The position numbers and the translations under genes were made by a program. Under the pieces are notes generated by a model, which was not told the origin of the DNA, did no database searches, and was given only the letters and a program-made list of their open reading frames with translations. Positions 1 to 8,602 of a stretch of DNA of 64,000 bases are shown here, in pieces. The stretch comes from Bifidobacterium aquikefiri (GTDB taxonomy: Bacteria > Actinomycetota > Actinomycetes > Actinomycetales > Bifidobacteriaceae): positions 62,001 to 126,000 of the forward strand of contig NZ_MWXA01000008.1 in the NCBI RefSeq assembly GCF_002259795.1, in the 5' to 3' direction. Each line of letters opens with the position of its first letter. Position 1 is the first letter of the stretch.

Positions 1-888
1 AGCACGCCGGATTGCACCAATGGGAGCCTCACGATTGAGTCGCCTGAAGATATTTCCAGATCCGAAACCAATCAGGAATCCGTCAAGCTGCGGCAACATG
101 TACGTGGTGAAGAATCCGATGGCGAGCGCATCTCGATATTCGAGATTGAAACGCATGTCATGTGGCAGTTGCGGCCGCAGTTGCTCGAGCGTATATCGAT
201 TCCCACTCTTGAGCCAAGAAGCGAGCCATGTCATTCGACCAGTCTGATCGCGGCCGACCATACCTCCCTGCACCGCCTTGATGGCGTGTGGTTCGGTCTC
301 GTCTTCACTCCCGAAACGTGGTCCGGAGGGCAGACTGACATCCCCCTCCTTACTGAACATGAAGCTTGCATCAAGACTGTGCGTGTCCATGTCAATATCG
401 GATCCAAGAAACACTCTCCCTTTGTCATCGGCAAGAGCTACCTGTGCAAAATGCGTATCATCTGGAAAGACGCCAAGCGAAAACGCCTTTCCCTTCATTG
501 AAGGGAATTGCACCCATCCAATCGCCAAATCACCGGGGATACCTCCCATCGCAGGCAGGATACGTCGTTTGATCCACGGGCTCAACGCTTTCGAAGACTT
601 CAGCAGCTCACGCATCATCCGGCTCTGTTCGGGGTCATTGTGCTGCTCGTCATCGTTCTGAGCGTGGAATGCGTGGTCATTGCCATGTCCAGCAATGAAT
701 TCGGTGATATGACCGACTCGCGTCTGCAATTTTGCAAAACGCTCGGAAAGCGACAGCTCACGCAACGATGTGCGCAATTCCTGCTGCATCAATCGCATGC
801 TGCGCCTGTACTCTGCAAAGTCGAAGAAATGATTGATGGTAAAAGGCATAAGCATCATTGTTTCAATGCAACACGACATGAAGCCCAT
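1..888 (-). CDS. Hypothetical protein, 3' end outside window (partial)
   Basis: The minus strand is open without a stop from about 888 to base 1, so the C-terminus lies outside the window. At least 296 residues are visible. The N-terminus (MGFMSCCIETMMLM..., then INHFFDFAEYRR) leads into a charged helical stretch and a mixed alpha/beta region with GFFTTYMLPQLDGFLIGFGSGN near the visible end. I do not recognise the family and see no signal peptide or clear membrane helix. The start is uncertain: in-frame ATGs lie at 888, 879, 858 and 855, none with a strong ribosome binding site. It diverges from the membrane protein gene starting near 1010. Competing plus-strand readings are short and overlap each other. 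Coding status is likely but the function is unknown. Confidence 0.6.
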   Translation of the reverse strand, partial: MGFMSCCIETMMLMPFTINHFFDFAEYRRSMRLMQQELRTSLRELSLSERFAKLQTRVGHITEFIAGHGNDHAFHAQNDDEQHNDPEQSRMMRELLKSSKALSPWIKRRILPAMGGIPGDLAIGWVQFPSMKGKAFSLGVFPDDTHFAQVALADDKGRVFLGSDIDMDTHSLDASFMFSKEGDVSLPSGPRFGSEDETEPHAIKAVQGGMVGRDQTGRMTWLASWLKSGNRYTLEQLRPQLPHDMRFNLEYRDALAIGFFTTYMLPQLDGFLIGFGSGNIFRRLNREAPIGAIRRA

Positions 889-1009
889 AGAAAAAGGGAC
901 ATATGCCCCAAACACCGCTTCGACATGCCGCGGCCATTCTGGTTTTGCGCAACCTGGCGTGCAACAATCAGTTGGCAGGGCAAAATATAAGATTATGGGG
1001 ATGAAGCAT

Positions 1010-3289
1010 ATGTCACTATCACGGTTCAGTCCGAATCGAAGTCGATTGGGAATCACTGTTGCCGTGTTGACTGCGCTTCTGCTGATTTCTTGCGTCGAAA
1101 TCTTTGGATTCAATCTTGCCCATTGGCAGACGCTCTCTAACGATTCGCAGACTCTGCAGCTGGCAGATGCAACCCAGTCCGGGACCGGAACGGATCTCAT
1201 TCTTGGCTCAGGATTGCGCTATTCAAGAGCTTCTGGAACGCTCACGATCACCGATGCAACCAGAGCCTATCTTGATATTTCAACGGATTCGAGCAGTGTA
1301 TCCTCGCTCACTTTGCATGTGAGTAGGCAGCATATAGCCTTGTCCGATTCGCAGAACGTGAATGTCAGAATCGACACACTCACCAACGGGTCAGGCCGCA
1401 CCACCGCGAATGGCACTGATGCTGCAGCATCCTGGTCTGTCTCTGGAACTCACACAATCAATGCCTTGGTCAGCGACAGCCTCACGATGCAGCTTCGACC
1501 GGCATCAACGCAATCCACGACAACTCGCATCTGGATTCAGGAACCGGCCAAGACCACGCTGACCATCAGCTCCATAACGCTCAATCCACGGGTCCCATTG
1601 AACATCAGTCCACTGCGCATTGGATTGATGGCACTGGTTGTGATGGTGATCCTTGCGCTTATGCCATGGTCTCGCCTATGGAGCATGCGGCTCGATACTT
1701 CACGGACGGCCTTGCGCTGGTCCACAGGAATCACCATCATGACAATGCTGGCCTTTGGGCTGGTTGGCGCAATCACGAGTATTGCAGCGTATCAGTCTCA
1801 GGAATTTCATAATCCTGGCGGCTATACCTACGATTACAACCAATATGCCTACCTTGCCGATGCCTTGCTTCATGGCCGCCCCTGGCTTGAACTGAAGGTT
1901 CCCCAAAGCTTTGCGCAGCTTGCAGACCCCTACGATGTAGCCGTTCGCGAACGATTACTGAGTCGCGGTGTCACACCTATCTATTGGGACTATGCCTTTT
2001 TCGACGGCCACTGGTATTCATATTTTGGTGTAATTCCAGCAGTACTGATCTATATGCCGTATCAGGCCATCACATCGCTGTGGGTCAGTAACGGTCTTAT
2101 GCTTCCCACCCCTGCCGCCATGAGTATGCTCACTGCACTTGGCATGATTTTTGCAGTACTCCTGGTGATTCGAATATTGCAACGCCACTTTCCTCACAGC
2201 TCGCTTGCAGCCACGGTCATCTGCGTCATGGCAATGCTCCTTGCCACCAACTTCCCGTACCTCACCAGTTCAGGCATGTTCTATACGGTTCCCTTTGCAG
2301 CTTCGTTGGCGCTTACCTTCATGGGTCTATGGTTTTGGCTGGGCAGCCGAACATCATCCTCCAGACTTTCGTATACGCACGTCGTTGCAGGTTCGGCATG
2401 CATCGCCATGAATCTGGGCTGCCGTCCGACATTCATTCTGACCGCATTGCTTGCGATACCGATTTTTGGCCCATATGCCCTGGGACTCATACGCACACGG
2501 CGCATCAGAACCTTCTGCACCACGCTCGCCTGTGGCATAATCCCAGCTATTGCAATTTTCATCCCCCTGCTTGCATACAATTACTGGCGATTCGGCAGCA
2601 TCACCAACTTTGGCAATGACTATCAGATCACCGTCACCAACATGACGCAATACAAGGCACCACTTTCAACGATTGCACCCGTCATCGGATATTACCTTGC
2701 ACTGCCATCGAACTTCACGTCTGCATTCCCGTGGGTGGATTATGCTCCCGTGCCCTTGAACTCCTGGCAATATGCAGAGCCGGCGCTCGGTGGCATCTTC
2801 TTCATCGCGCCCATTCTTCTGATGATGGTTGCACTGCCACTGCTTACTTCGAGGCTTCACGCACGCCACATGCTTGCATCCGCATATTCCATGCTGGGAT
2901 TGGGAATTCTGCTCCTGCTCTTCGATGCTTACAAGGCCGGATTCTCCTGGCGATACATGCTCGACTTCTCTTGGCTTTTTTCATTGGTGTCCGTGCTCTG
3001 CATCGCCGAACTGCTCTCGCGCATCCCACCTCACCATCAATCGAATTTCAGCTCAATTATGACGCGTGACATGGGCAAATCTCAAGGCAGCGAACAAGCC
3101 ACCACACAACAGGTCACCACTCAGCAGGCCACCGCACGGTGGACCATTGCACGTGGAACCATCGCACAGTGGATCATCCTTGCCCTGCTGTTCATTACCG
3201 CCATCATGGGCATTCTCGGCACACTCCTGCTCTGGGAACGCAACGACCCCACCACATCACTTGCGTTGGCACAGTGGTTTATCGCCTAG
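1010..3289 (+). CDS. Polytopic membrane protein, probable GT-C type glycosyltransferase
   Basis: About 759 residues. One N-terminal membrane helix (about residues 15-35) is followed by a Ser/Thr-rich, beta-like extracytoplasmic region to about residue 195, then roughly ten hydrophobic segments. After the second helix comes a conserved-looking loop (YTYDYNQYAYLADALLHGRP, then WDYAFFDGHWYSYFGVIPA). Such acidic loops are typical of lipid-sugar-dependent GT-C enzymes and related bifidobacterial membrane proteins, so a role in cell-wall polysaccharide or glycolipid assembly is inferred. A soluble C-terminal stretch rich in TTQQ/TIA repeats (about residues 690-725) precedes a last helix. The start at 1010 was chosen because GGGGA lies 8 bases upstream; in-frame ATGs at 995 and 1001 are alternatives. 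Substrate unknown. Confidence 0.7.
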   Translation: MSLSRFSPNRSRLGITVAVLTALLLISCVEIFGFNLAHWQTLSNDSQTLQLADATQSGTGTDLILGSGLRYSRASGTLTITDATRAYLDISTDSSSVSSLTLHVSRQHIALSDSQNVNVRIDTLTNGSGRTTANGTDAAASWSVSGTHTINALVSDSLTMQLRPASTQSTTTRIWIQEPAKTTLTISSITLNPRVPLNISPLRIGLMALVVMVILALMPWSRLWSMRLDTSRTALRWSTGITIMTMLAFGLVGAITSIAAYQSQEFHNPGGYTYDYNQYAYLADALLHGRPWLELKVPQSFAQLADPYDVAVRERLLSRGVTPIYWDYAFFDGHWYSYFGVIPAVLIYMPYQAITSLWVSNGLMLPTPAAMSMLTALGMIFAVLLVIRILQRHFPHSSLAATVICVMAMLLATNFPYLTSSGMFYTVPFAASLALTFMGLWFWLGSRTSSSRLSYTHVVAGSACIAMNLGCRPTFILTALLAIPIFGPYALGLIRTRRIRTFCTTLACGIIPAIAIFIPLLAYNYWRFGSITNFGNDYQITVTNMTQYKAPLSTIAPVIGYYLALPSNFTSAFPWVDYAPVPLNSWQYAEPALGGIFFIAPILLMMVALPLLTSRLHARHMLASAYSMLGLGILLLLFDAYKAGFSWRYMLDFSWLFSLVSVLCIAELLSRIPPHHQSNFSSIMTRDMGKSQGSEQATTQQVTTQQATARWTIARGTIAQWIILALLFITAIMGILGTLLLWERNDPTTSLALAQWFIA

Positions 3290-3404
3290 ATATGTGCCCT
3301 GCTGTTCACACATCGATGAGCCAGTCGGATGATGTGCTTGCCGCGCAGACGATTGAGATACTCGGTATATTGGAGTCGTTCGAAGGTACCTTCATAATGT
3401 TGTC

Positions 3405-3432
3405 ATTAATGTCGAATTATTTCGACATTAAT
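3405..3432. terminator. Perfect 12-bp palindrome between convergent genes
   Basis: ATTAATGTCGAA and its exact complement are separated by the four bases TTAT. The palindrome sits in the 149-bp gap between two convergent genes, seven bases past the acetyltransferase stop. It could be a weak bidirectional terminator, but it is AT-rich with no clean T-run, so an operator-like site cannot be excluded. Confidence 0.4.
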
Positions 3433-3438
3433 ACCCAC

Positions 3439-4065
3439 TCAGCGCTCAGGAACTCGATGCGGCATAGACATCGCATCGTCTTCGGTGATTGGACGAATTA
3501 CCTTGCACGGCACTCCGGCTGCAAAGCTGTTCGCCGGAATGTTGTGAGTCACCATCGAACCCGCGCCAATGACGCATCCCTCCCCGATGGTCACTCCACC
3601 GGTGACGGTGACGTTGGTTGCCAGCCAGCAGTTATCTCCAATGGTGATGGGCGCACCGTATTCATAGTCGAAATCGCTGCCATCCGCCGCTTTGCGAATG
3701 TTACGGTCCTGCCACCGCATTGGATGAATCGGGGTAACAATCGAGGTGTGCGGGCCAAACATGACCTTGTCTCCAATGGTGACCGGGCATACATCAAGAA
3801 TGGTGAGATCGAAATTGGCATAGAAATCTTCGCCAATGGTGACGAAATCGCCATAATCCAGATACACGGGTCCAGCGATATAGCCGTTTGCACCCATGTG
3901 CGGCAACAGTGCGCTCTGGATTCTCGATCGGAGCTGCACATCTGCCTCAACCGAGCGGTTATAATCTTCGCACAGCGCATGAGCGCGATCACGCATGGCT
4001 GAAAGCTGTGGATCAGCGGCGTTATAAAGCTCCCCTGCAATCATGTGTTCGAGTTCAGTGGTCAT
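3439..4065 (-). CDS. maa: Maltose/galactoside O-acetyltransferase family protein
   Basis: 208 residues, the usual length for Maa/LacA. The N-terminal helical cap (MTTELEHMIAGELYNAADPQ) matches the maltose acetyltransferase domain. The rest is a left-handed parallel beta-helix of hexapeptide repeats (VTIGEDFYAN, VTIGDKVMFG, ITIGDNCWLA, VTIGEGCVIG). The catalytic His is in IVTPIHPM. The family transfers acetyl from acetyl-CoA to a sugar hydroxyl in the cytoplasm; the true acceptor is often unclear and is not shown here. It has its own short upstream region and is flanked by an unrelated membrane protein (convergent) and an aminotransferase (same strand). Confidence 0.88.
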   Translation of the reverse strand: MTTELEHMIAGELYNAADPQLSAMRDRAHALCEDYNRSVEADVQLRSRIQSALLPHMGANGYIAGPVYLDYGDFVTIGEDFYANFDLTILDVCPVTIGDKVMFGPHTSIVTPIHPMRWQDRNIRKAADGSDFDYEYGAPITIGDNCWLATNVTVTGGVTIGEGCVIGAGSMVTHNIPANSFAAGVPCKVIRPITEDDAMSMPHRVPER

Positions 4066-4143
4066 GTCGTTGCTCCTTATGTATGCATTGCGTATCAGAT
4101 ATAGATCTGAATGATAGTGAGTTTCACGGATGCGGGCGCATCA

Positions 4144-5340
4144 TTATGCCCGCAACAGCTCGTCAATCTGTGAGAGAACTGCCCGAATCTGCCGTTCGAA
4201 CACGTGCATTTCAGGCAGGAGTGATACTGCCAGCACGCCGTTCGATGGCATGTCAAAATAGTACCCAGGTTGGGCACTCAGGCGATGCTTTCGCAACAAT
4301 GCCAATACCAACGCATCCTCGTCAATGACTGAGGGGAATCGTAGCAGTACATTCCATCCGGCCTGAGCAGGGAGCACATCTGCAACACCTGTTGGATGTT
4401 GTGCAACCATGCTCAGAAGGCACGTATAGTTGGCTCTCACGCGTGCACGAACCTTGCATAGCTGAGTGTCGGCGAGAGCCAGTAACTCTGGGATGCGTTG
4501 AGCGATGATGTTGCTCATGGGAAGATAGTCATCGGCGATGGTATCAAGCCGAGTCAATGCCTCCTGCCTTTCGCGCTGCGGTCCAGATACACGAATCCAA
4601 CCAACCTTCGCATGCGGCGCAGCCAGCAGCTTTGAAAAACCATCCAATGCGAACGTCAGAACCTGCGATTCCCCTGCAAATCGCTGTCCAACGGTTTGAG
4701 CTCTTTCAAGCTGTTCCTCGTCAGTCTGAAGAGAGTATTCAAAGAACACTTCGTCGGCAATGATAGCAAGGCCATAACTGGCACATATCCGAATCAGCTG
4801 CTGACGTTCCCAGCTCTGCACATACGAAGCGGTGGGGTTATTGGGATTGATCAGCACAATGGCCCGTATACGCTGTGGATTGCCATGAGCCAGCTGCTCC
4901 TCTATCGCAGCGATGTCAATCGTCCACGACCCATCAAAATGCAAGGGATAACTGATGGAACGCACGCATTCGAGCCGTGCTATGGAATCCACGAGAGGAT
5001 AGCCTGGCTTTGGCACCATCACCGCATCCCCAGCGTCACAGAGCAGCTTCATGAGCCACGAATACGCCTGAGAGGTGGAACTCAGTACAAAGAGTGCGTC
5101 TGGATCAGGCTGGATCGCACCTTCATGCTTGGCAATGAACGAGCAGATTGCCTCGCGTGATTCGCGCGGACCACGTGGATCAGCCCTGTAAGGTCCGGGC
5201 AATGGCTCAGGGGCAAGTCCATGAATCGTGGGATTGGCATCATTGAGCTTGGAGAATGTGACTCCCCTGCTTCGATCCTTCGCCTCTTCATCGGCAATTG
5301 GGTTGAGCGAACCATATTCGACACGAGACGAAAAATGCAT
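4144..5340 (-). CDS. Class I/II PLP-dependent aminotransferase
   Basis: 398 residues from the chosen start. Fold type I features are visible: the NPNNPTASY turn, DEVFFEYS before the cofactor aspartate region, and the Schiff-base lysine in ALDGFSKLLAAP followed by AKVGWI. Substrate specificity cannot be read from sequence; it could be an aspartate/alanine-type aminotransferase or a MalY-like lyase. The reading frame continues upstream to 5484, but that extension runs through a long hairpin (5380-5451) and gives a Cys/Phe-rich peptide unlike this family. The start was therefore placed at 5340 (MHFSSRVEYGSLNP). No strong ribosome binding site is visible there. Confidence 0.82.
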   Translation of the reverse strand: MHFSSRVEYGSLNPIADEEAKDRSRGVTFSKLNDANPTIHGLAPEPLPGPYRADPRGPRESREAICSFIAKHEGAIQPDPDALFVLSSTSQAYSWLMKLLCDAGDAVMVPKPGYPLVDSIARLECVRSISYPLHFDGSWTIDIAAIEEQLAHGNPQRIRAIVLINPNNPTASYVQSWERQQLIRICASYGLAIIADEVFFEYSLQTDEEQLERAQTVGQRFAGESQVLTFALDGFSKLLAAPHAKVGWIRVSGPQRERQEALTRLDTIADDYLPMSNIIAQRIPELLALADTQLCKVRARVRANYTCLLSMVAQHPTGVADVLPAQAGWNVLLRFPSVIDEDALVLALLRKHRLSAQPGYYFDMPSNGVLAVSLLPEMHVFERQIRAVLSQIDELLRA

Positions 5341-5379
5341 AAGCCCGACTATCCCCTTATCATTTGCCACGCTCTCCAA

Positions 5380-5451
5380 TATACGTTGTGCTTTGTAAGT
5401 CGGTTTTCGAGTAAATCCGAGCGAAAACCGACTTACAAAGCACAAGGTATA
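5380..5451. repeat. Long near-perfect hairpin upstream of the aminotransferase gene
   Basis: Arms 5386-5409 and 5422-5445 are exact reverse complements over 24 bp with a 12-base loop. Beyond one mismatch, five more bases pair (TATAC at 5380-5384 with GTATA at 5447-5451). It lies between two genes of the same direction and is too long for an ordinary repressor site. There is no T-run typical of an intrinsic terminator. Confidence 0.8.
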
Positions 5452-5506
5452 GAAAGAGTGACTCCCAAAGCACAGCCTGAGCACCGCATATTGGTGAAGA
5501 AAGACT

Positions 5507-6268
5507 TCAGTCCTGGTGAATCATCGCATGATAGGCTGCACCAACGATGCCGGCCTGATTGCGTAATTTGGCAGGAACTATAGGAGTTTCGATTTCAATC
5601 TGTGGGATGAATCTGTCGCTCATGCGGCTGACTCCACCACCAACAACGAAAAGATCTGGATTGAAATAGGTTTCCAACATGTGGTAGTACCTGGTGAGGC
5701 GCTTTGCCCACTTCTTATATCCGAGATTTTGGTTTTCGCGAACTGAAGCAGCGGCATAATGCTCAGCATCGTCACCCCTGAGTGTCAAATGTCCAAGTTC
5801 ACTGTTGGGAATGAGCACGCCGTTATAGATCATTGCTGAACCGATGCCTGTGCCAAGCGTGGTGGCTATGACGAAGCCATTCTCTCCCTTGGCAGCACCA
5901 AACTGAACCTCGGCAAGACCTGCTGCATCAGCATCATTGACCACATCGACATGACGGCCGACTGACTCGCTGAGAGCCTTCTGCACATCGACGCCAAGCC
6001 ACGACTTGTCAAGATTGGCCATGAAGTTAAGTGCCTTGCCAGGTCGAATCGGAGCAGGGAAAGCAATGCCGACGGGCATGCTATCAGGAACTTCAAAGCG
6101 GTCCAGCATTTCCTTGACGACCTTGCCCACGGCATCTGGCGTTGAAACCTCAGGGGTCAGGATCTTTTGACGTGGCTCGGCAATATCGCCGATATTCATA
6201 TCGACTGGAGCTCCCTTAATTCCGGAACCACCAATATCAATGCCAAAGGCCTGCGCCGTCTCAATCAT
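5507..6268 (-). CDS. ppgK: Polyphosphate glucokinase (ROK family)
   Basis: 253 residues. Phosphorylates glucose to glucose-6-phosphate using polyphosphate (often ATP as well); PpgK is widespread in Actinomycetota. The N-terminal phosphate-binding motif FGIDIGGSGIKGAPVD, the DVVNDADAAGLAE segment around the catalytic Asp, and TTLGTGIGSAMI are all present. The start at 6268 (MIETAQAFGID) has AAGGAG 8 bases upstream. An in-frame ATG at 6361 would add 31 residues unlike the family. Monocistronic as seen, ending near the hairpin that precedes the aminotransferase. Confidence 0.9.
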   Translation of the reverse strand: MIETAQAFGIDIGGSGIKGAPVDMNIGDIAEPRQKILTPEVSTPDAVGKVVKEMLDRFEVPDSMPVGIAFPAPIRPGKALNFMANLDKSWLGVDVQKALSESVGRHVDVVNDADAAGLAEVQFGAAKGENGFVIATTLGTGIGSAMIYNGVLIPNSELGHLTLRGDDAEHYAAASVRENQNLGYKKWAKRLTRYYHMLETYFNPDLFVVGGGVSRMSDRFIPQIEIETPIVPAKLRNQAGIVGAAYHAMIHQD

Positions 6269-6506
6269 CTTCGATCTCCTTGTATCAAACGTGCCCTCAG
6301 CGCAACCGCTTTCACCGCAATCCGCGCTGTTTGCTGTTCCATTAACAACCAAGTTATGCAAACGATGGCATTAGCCAGTGTTCCAATCACCTGATGGCCA
6401 TAACTGTAACGAGTCGTAAAGACAGATACGGCGTGCCGCATTGCACGACACGCCAATCCCTTGCACTGCGGACAGCAAACGTTTTCATTGTTGCCCAGAA
6501 GAGCCG
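6269..6506. other. Intergenic leader of ppgK, no gene seen
   Basis: 238 bp between the ppgK start and the end of the GT2 gene. A minus-strand reading frame (89 codons, 6265-6534) overlaps both neighbours, has no ribosome binding site and no recognisable product, so it is not called. No tRNA-like fold was seen. Confidence 0.5.
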
Positions 6507-7490
6507 CTATTTCAAGGCAGGCATGGGCTGCCATGATGGATCATGAAGCAATGCACGAGAGTCCCACCATCCATGGATCAGCTCTCGAAGGCCGGTCATG
6601 AAGTGGCTTCGATCCACCGCAACAAGGCGTATCACTTCCTTGGCACATGTTGCAAGTGTGCCAATGGCGAAGAGCAGTGGACGATAGTCGCCATGAAGCA
6701 TGAAGTAACGGGCCATGTAGCCACGGTTTCGCATGATGTAATACCGGTTCATGTCTGATGTCGAATTGAGCTGACGGACTCCTGCGATGTCCCAGTTCGC
6801 AATTTCTCGAGTCCGTCTCATTACCATATCGGGAATGATGATGGGACTCGTGACCTTGCTCGCGAGGTAGCCGTACAGAGTGTCATCCCAGTAGATAAAG
6901 AATCGGGGATCGGGCAGACCGATCTTCTCAACGACGTTGCGAGAAATCATGCCGCCTTCAAAGCACATCGTGTTCATGACCTTGTATCCGGCGTAGCCAA
7001 ATCCAGCAGGCGCAATCGGATCGGGGATGCCGAGCGATACAAGGAAGTGATACTGCCAATAGAATGGGCCACCATCATAATCGAGACGGGAACCCTGTAT
7101 AACCTCGTGAGAACCGGACCACTTCTCCAGATGGTCAAGTCCTTCTGGCAGCACGGCAACGTCATCATCCATGACCCAGAACCACTGAGCGCCAAGGCCA
7201 TACGCCTTGCGAATGCCCACAGAAAAGCCGCCGGAACCACCTGCATTGTGATCCATTGGAACATATACCACGCGTTGATCATTCCCACTGGCATCGGGAA
7301 TCGTCTTGCCCCATTGGCGTGTGATATCAGCGCCGAACCGCTCAACCATGCCGGCCGTCTCGGATGAGCTTTCATTGTCAACGATCACGATACGCCACGG
7401 TGCCTGGGTGAGCTTGGTGATCGATTCGAATAGCACTCCCAAAAGTTGTTGACGCTTAAATGTGACTACAACCATTGCAACTTTTTCCAT
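6507..7490 (-). CDS. Family 2 glycosyltransferase (galactofuranosyl/rhamnosyl-type)
   Basis: 327 residues. GT-A fold: the N-terminal VAMVVVTFKRQQLLGVLFES strand, IVIVDNESSSE, the NAGGSGGFSVGI loop and the DXD-type metal site in WFWVMDDDVAVLPEGL. The loop and the WVMDDD arrangement resemble GlfT-type galactofuranosyltransferases and rhamnosyltransferases that build cell-wall polysaccharide. A long C-terminal region (NRYYIMRNRGYMARYFMLHG) is typical of that subgroup. No membrane anchor. The start at 7490 (MEKVAMVVV) was chosen because upstream codons translate the GTCATC-type repeat region. AGGAC lies just upstream, with GGGAG further back. Confidence 0.83.
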   Translation of the reverse strand: MEKVAMVVVTFKRQQLLGVLFESITKLTQAPWRIVIVDNESSSETAGMVERFGADITRQWGKTIPDASGNDQRVVYVPMDHNAGGSGGFSVGIRKAYGLGAQWFWVMDDDVAVLPEGLDHLEKWSGSHEVIQGSRLDYDGGPFYWQYHFLVSLGIPDPIAPAGFGYAGYKVMNTMCFEGGMISRNVVEKIGLPDPRFFIYWDDTLYGYLASKVTSPIIIPDMVMRRTREIANWDIAGVRQLNSTSDMNRYYIMRNRGYMARYFMLHGDYRPLLFAIGTLATCAKEVIRLVAVDRSHFMTGLRELIHGWWDSRALLHDPSWQPMPALK

Positions 7491-7618
7491 AAGTCCTATT
7501 CTCCCACCACCGACACGACAATGCATACGAGTGTATATTTTTCCACGATTGCTGAGTGCAGGTCGTGCCTTCAGTGACGCTCTGCATATAGCTTGTGCTT
7601 TGAGAGTCGCCATCCCCT

Positions 7619-7754
7619 CGTCACCCCGAGCCCACCATCCCTTCGTCATCCCAAGCCCGCCGTCCCGCCGTCCCTTTGTCATCTCGAGCGTAGTCGAGGG
7701 ATCTCACCACTGAATATCAACGACGCAGATCTCTCGACTACGCTCGAGATGACA
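7619..7754. repeat. GTCATC-CGAGC type palindromic intergenic repeat
   Basis: Arms 7677-7704 and 7727-7754 are exact reverse complements over 28 bp (core TCATCTCGAGCGTAGTCGAG) around a 22-base loop. Upstream, 7619-7676 holds degraded direct copies (CGTCACCCCGAGC, CGTCATCCCAAGC). A second member lies at 22919-23003. This repeat type is scattered between genes in many bacterial genomes. Confidence 0.85.
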
Positions 7755-7861
7755 GAAGAAAGAATCAAACATGACGTTGAATTTTTTGGAAAGCATATGC
7801 ATTTTTTAAAGCTGGTTTTTTCGACATATTTCTCACAGCGAAGGGCTGTGATACATTAGGA

Positions 7862-8015
7862 TTCGTCAGTTTCAGGGTTTGGTGAAATTCCTTACTGGCG
7901 GTAACGACAGCGCTAGCGAACATAATGGCGCACATGCGAAGCCCGCGACCCGCGAAAGCGGCTGATTCGGTGAGATTCCGAGGCCAACGGTTACAGTCCG
8001 GATGGAAGAAACGAG
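7862..8015 (+). ncRNA. FMN riboswitch (RFN element)
   Basis: Conserved RFN blocks appear in order: CAGGGTTTGGTGAAATTCC, TACTGGCGGTAA, AGCCCGCGACCCGC, GATTCGGTGAGATTCCGAGG, CCAACGGTTACAGTCCGGAT, then GGAAGAAACGA closing on TTCGT at the 5' end. It lies directly before the riboflavin transporter gene. FMN binding is expected to lower expression of the transporter operon. The ribosome binding site GAGG at 8013-8016 is at the 3' edge, so control of translation initiation is plausible. Confidence 0.93.
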
Positions 8016-8022
8016 GCTCAGC

Positions 8023-8595
8023 ATGAGCATGCCTACACATAGTGTCGATCCACATTCAACCAAGAATGACGGCGAAGGACGCTGGTCGACTCGTCGCATC
8101 GCAATCTACGCATTGTTCGTCGCGTTGGCAATTGTCGCCAGTTTTATCGAATTTCCGATTTTCCCTGCCGCACCGTATCTCAAATACGACCCTTCGGGAA
8201 TCGTGTCATTGATTGCAGGATTTGCCTTCGGGCCGATGGCTGCCGTGCTGGTAAGCATCCTCTCCTGGATACCTCACATGTTTGCTGACCCACTCGGCAG
8301 CATCATGGCAATCGTCGTGGCTTTAGGATTGAGCGTTCCGGCATCTCTTCTGTATCGTCGTTTCCATTCACGCATAGGTGCACTCTATGGCATTCTGCTC
8401 GGAGCTGGGTGCGCTTTGATCGTTGCCTTGCTCGGCAATCTAGTGGTAACGCCGCTGTATGCAAACATTTCAGTGGAACAAGTCATAGCTATGATTCTGC
8501 CGATTCTGCTGCCATTCAACCTGCTCAAGCTCGCCATCCATGGCGTGGTGACCTTCATCATCTACAAACCGATTTCGATGCTTGTCAAGCGGTGA
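8023..8595 (+). CDS. ribU: Riboflavin ECF transporter S component (RibU-like)
   Basis: 190 residues, small and very hydrophobic with about five to six membrane helices, as in ECF substrate-binding S components. The N-terminal region RRIAIYALFVALAIVASFIE and LKYDPSGIVSLIAGFAFGP are typical of RibU-type proteins. The FMN riboswitch immediately upstream makes riboflavin the likely substrate. An in-frame ATG at 8002 lies inside the conserved end of the riboswitch, so the start was placed at 8023, with GAGG 7 bases upstream. The downstream transporter gene begins 7 bases after this stop, indicating co-translation. Confidence 0.9.
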   Translation: MSMPTHSVDPHSTKNDGEGRWSTRRIAIYALFVALAIVASFIEFPIFPAAPYLKYDPSGIVSLIAGFAFGPMAAVLVSILSWIPHMFADPLGSIMAIVVALGLSVPASLLYRRFHSRIGALYGILLGAGCALIVALLGNLVVTPLYANISVEQVIAMILPILLPFNLLKLAIHGVVTFIIYKPISMLVKR

Positions 8596-8602
8596 AGCAC
8601 AT

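Noticed and set aside
3139-4002. A 287-codon plus-strand frame
   Set aside because: Mostly antisense to the acetyltransferase gene, whose product is clearly recognised.
5341-5484. N-terminal extension of the aminotransferase
   Set aside because: It translates the long hairpin and is unlike the family; start moved to 5340.
6265-6534. An 89-codon minus-strand frame with a CCPQC cluster
   Set aside because: Overlaps both neighbours, has no ribosome binding site, and the Cys pattern does not fit WhiB or a zinc ribbon I know.
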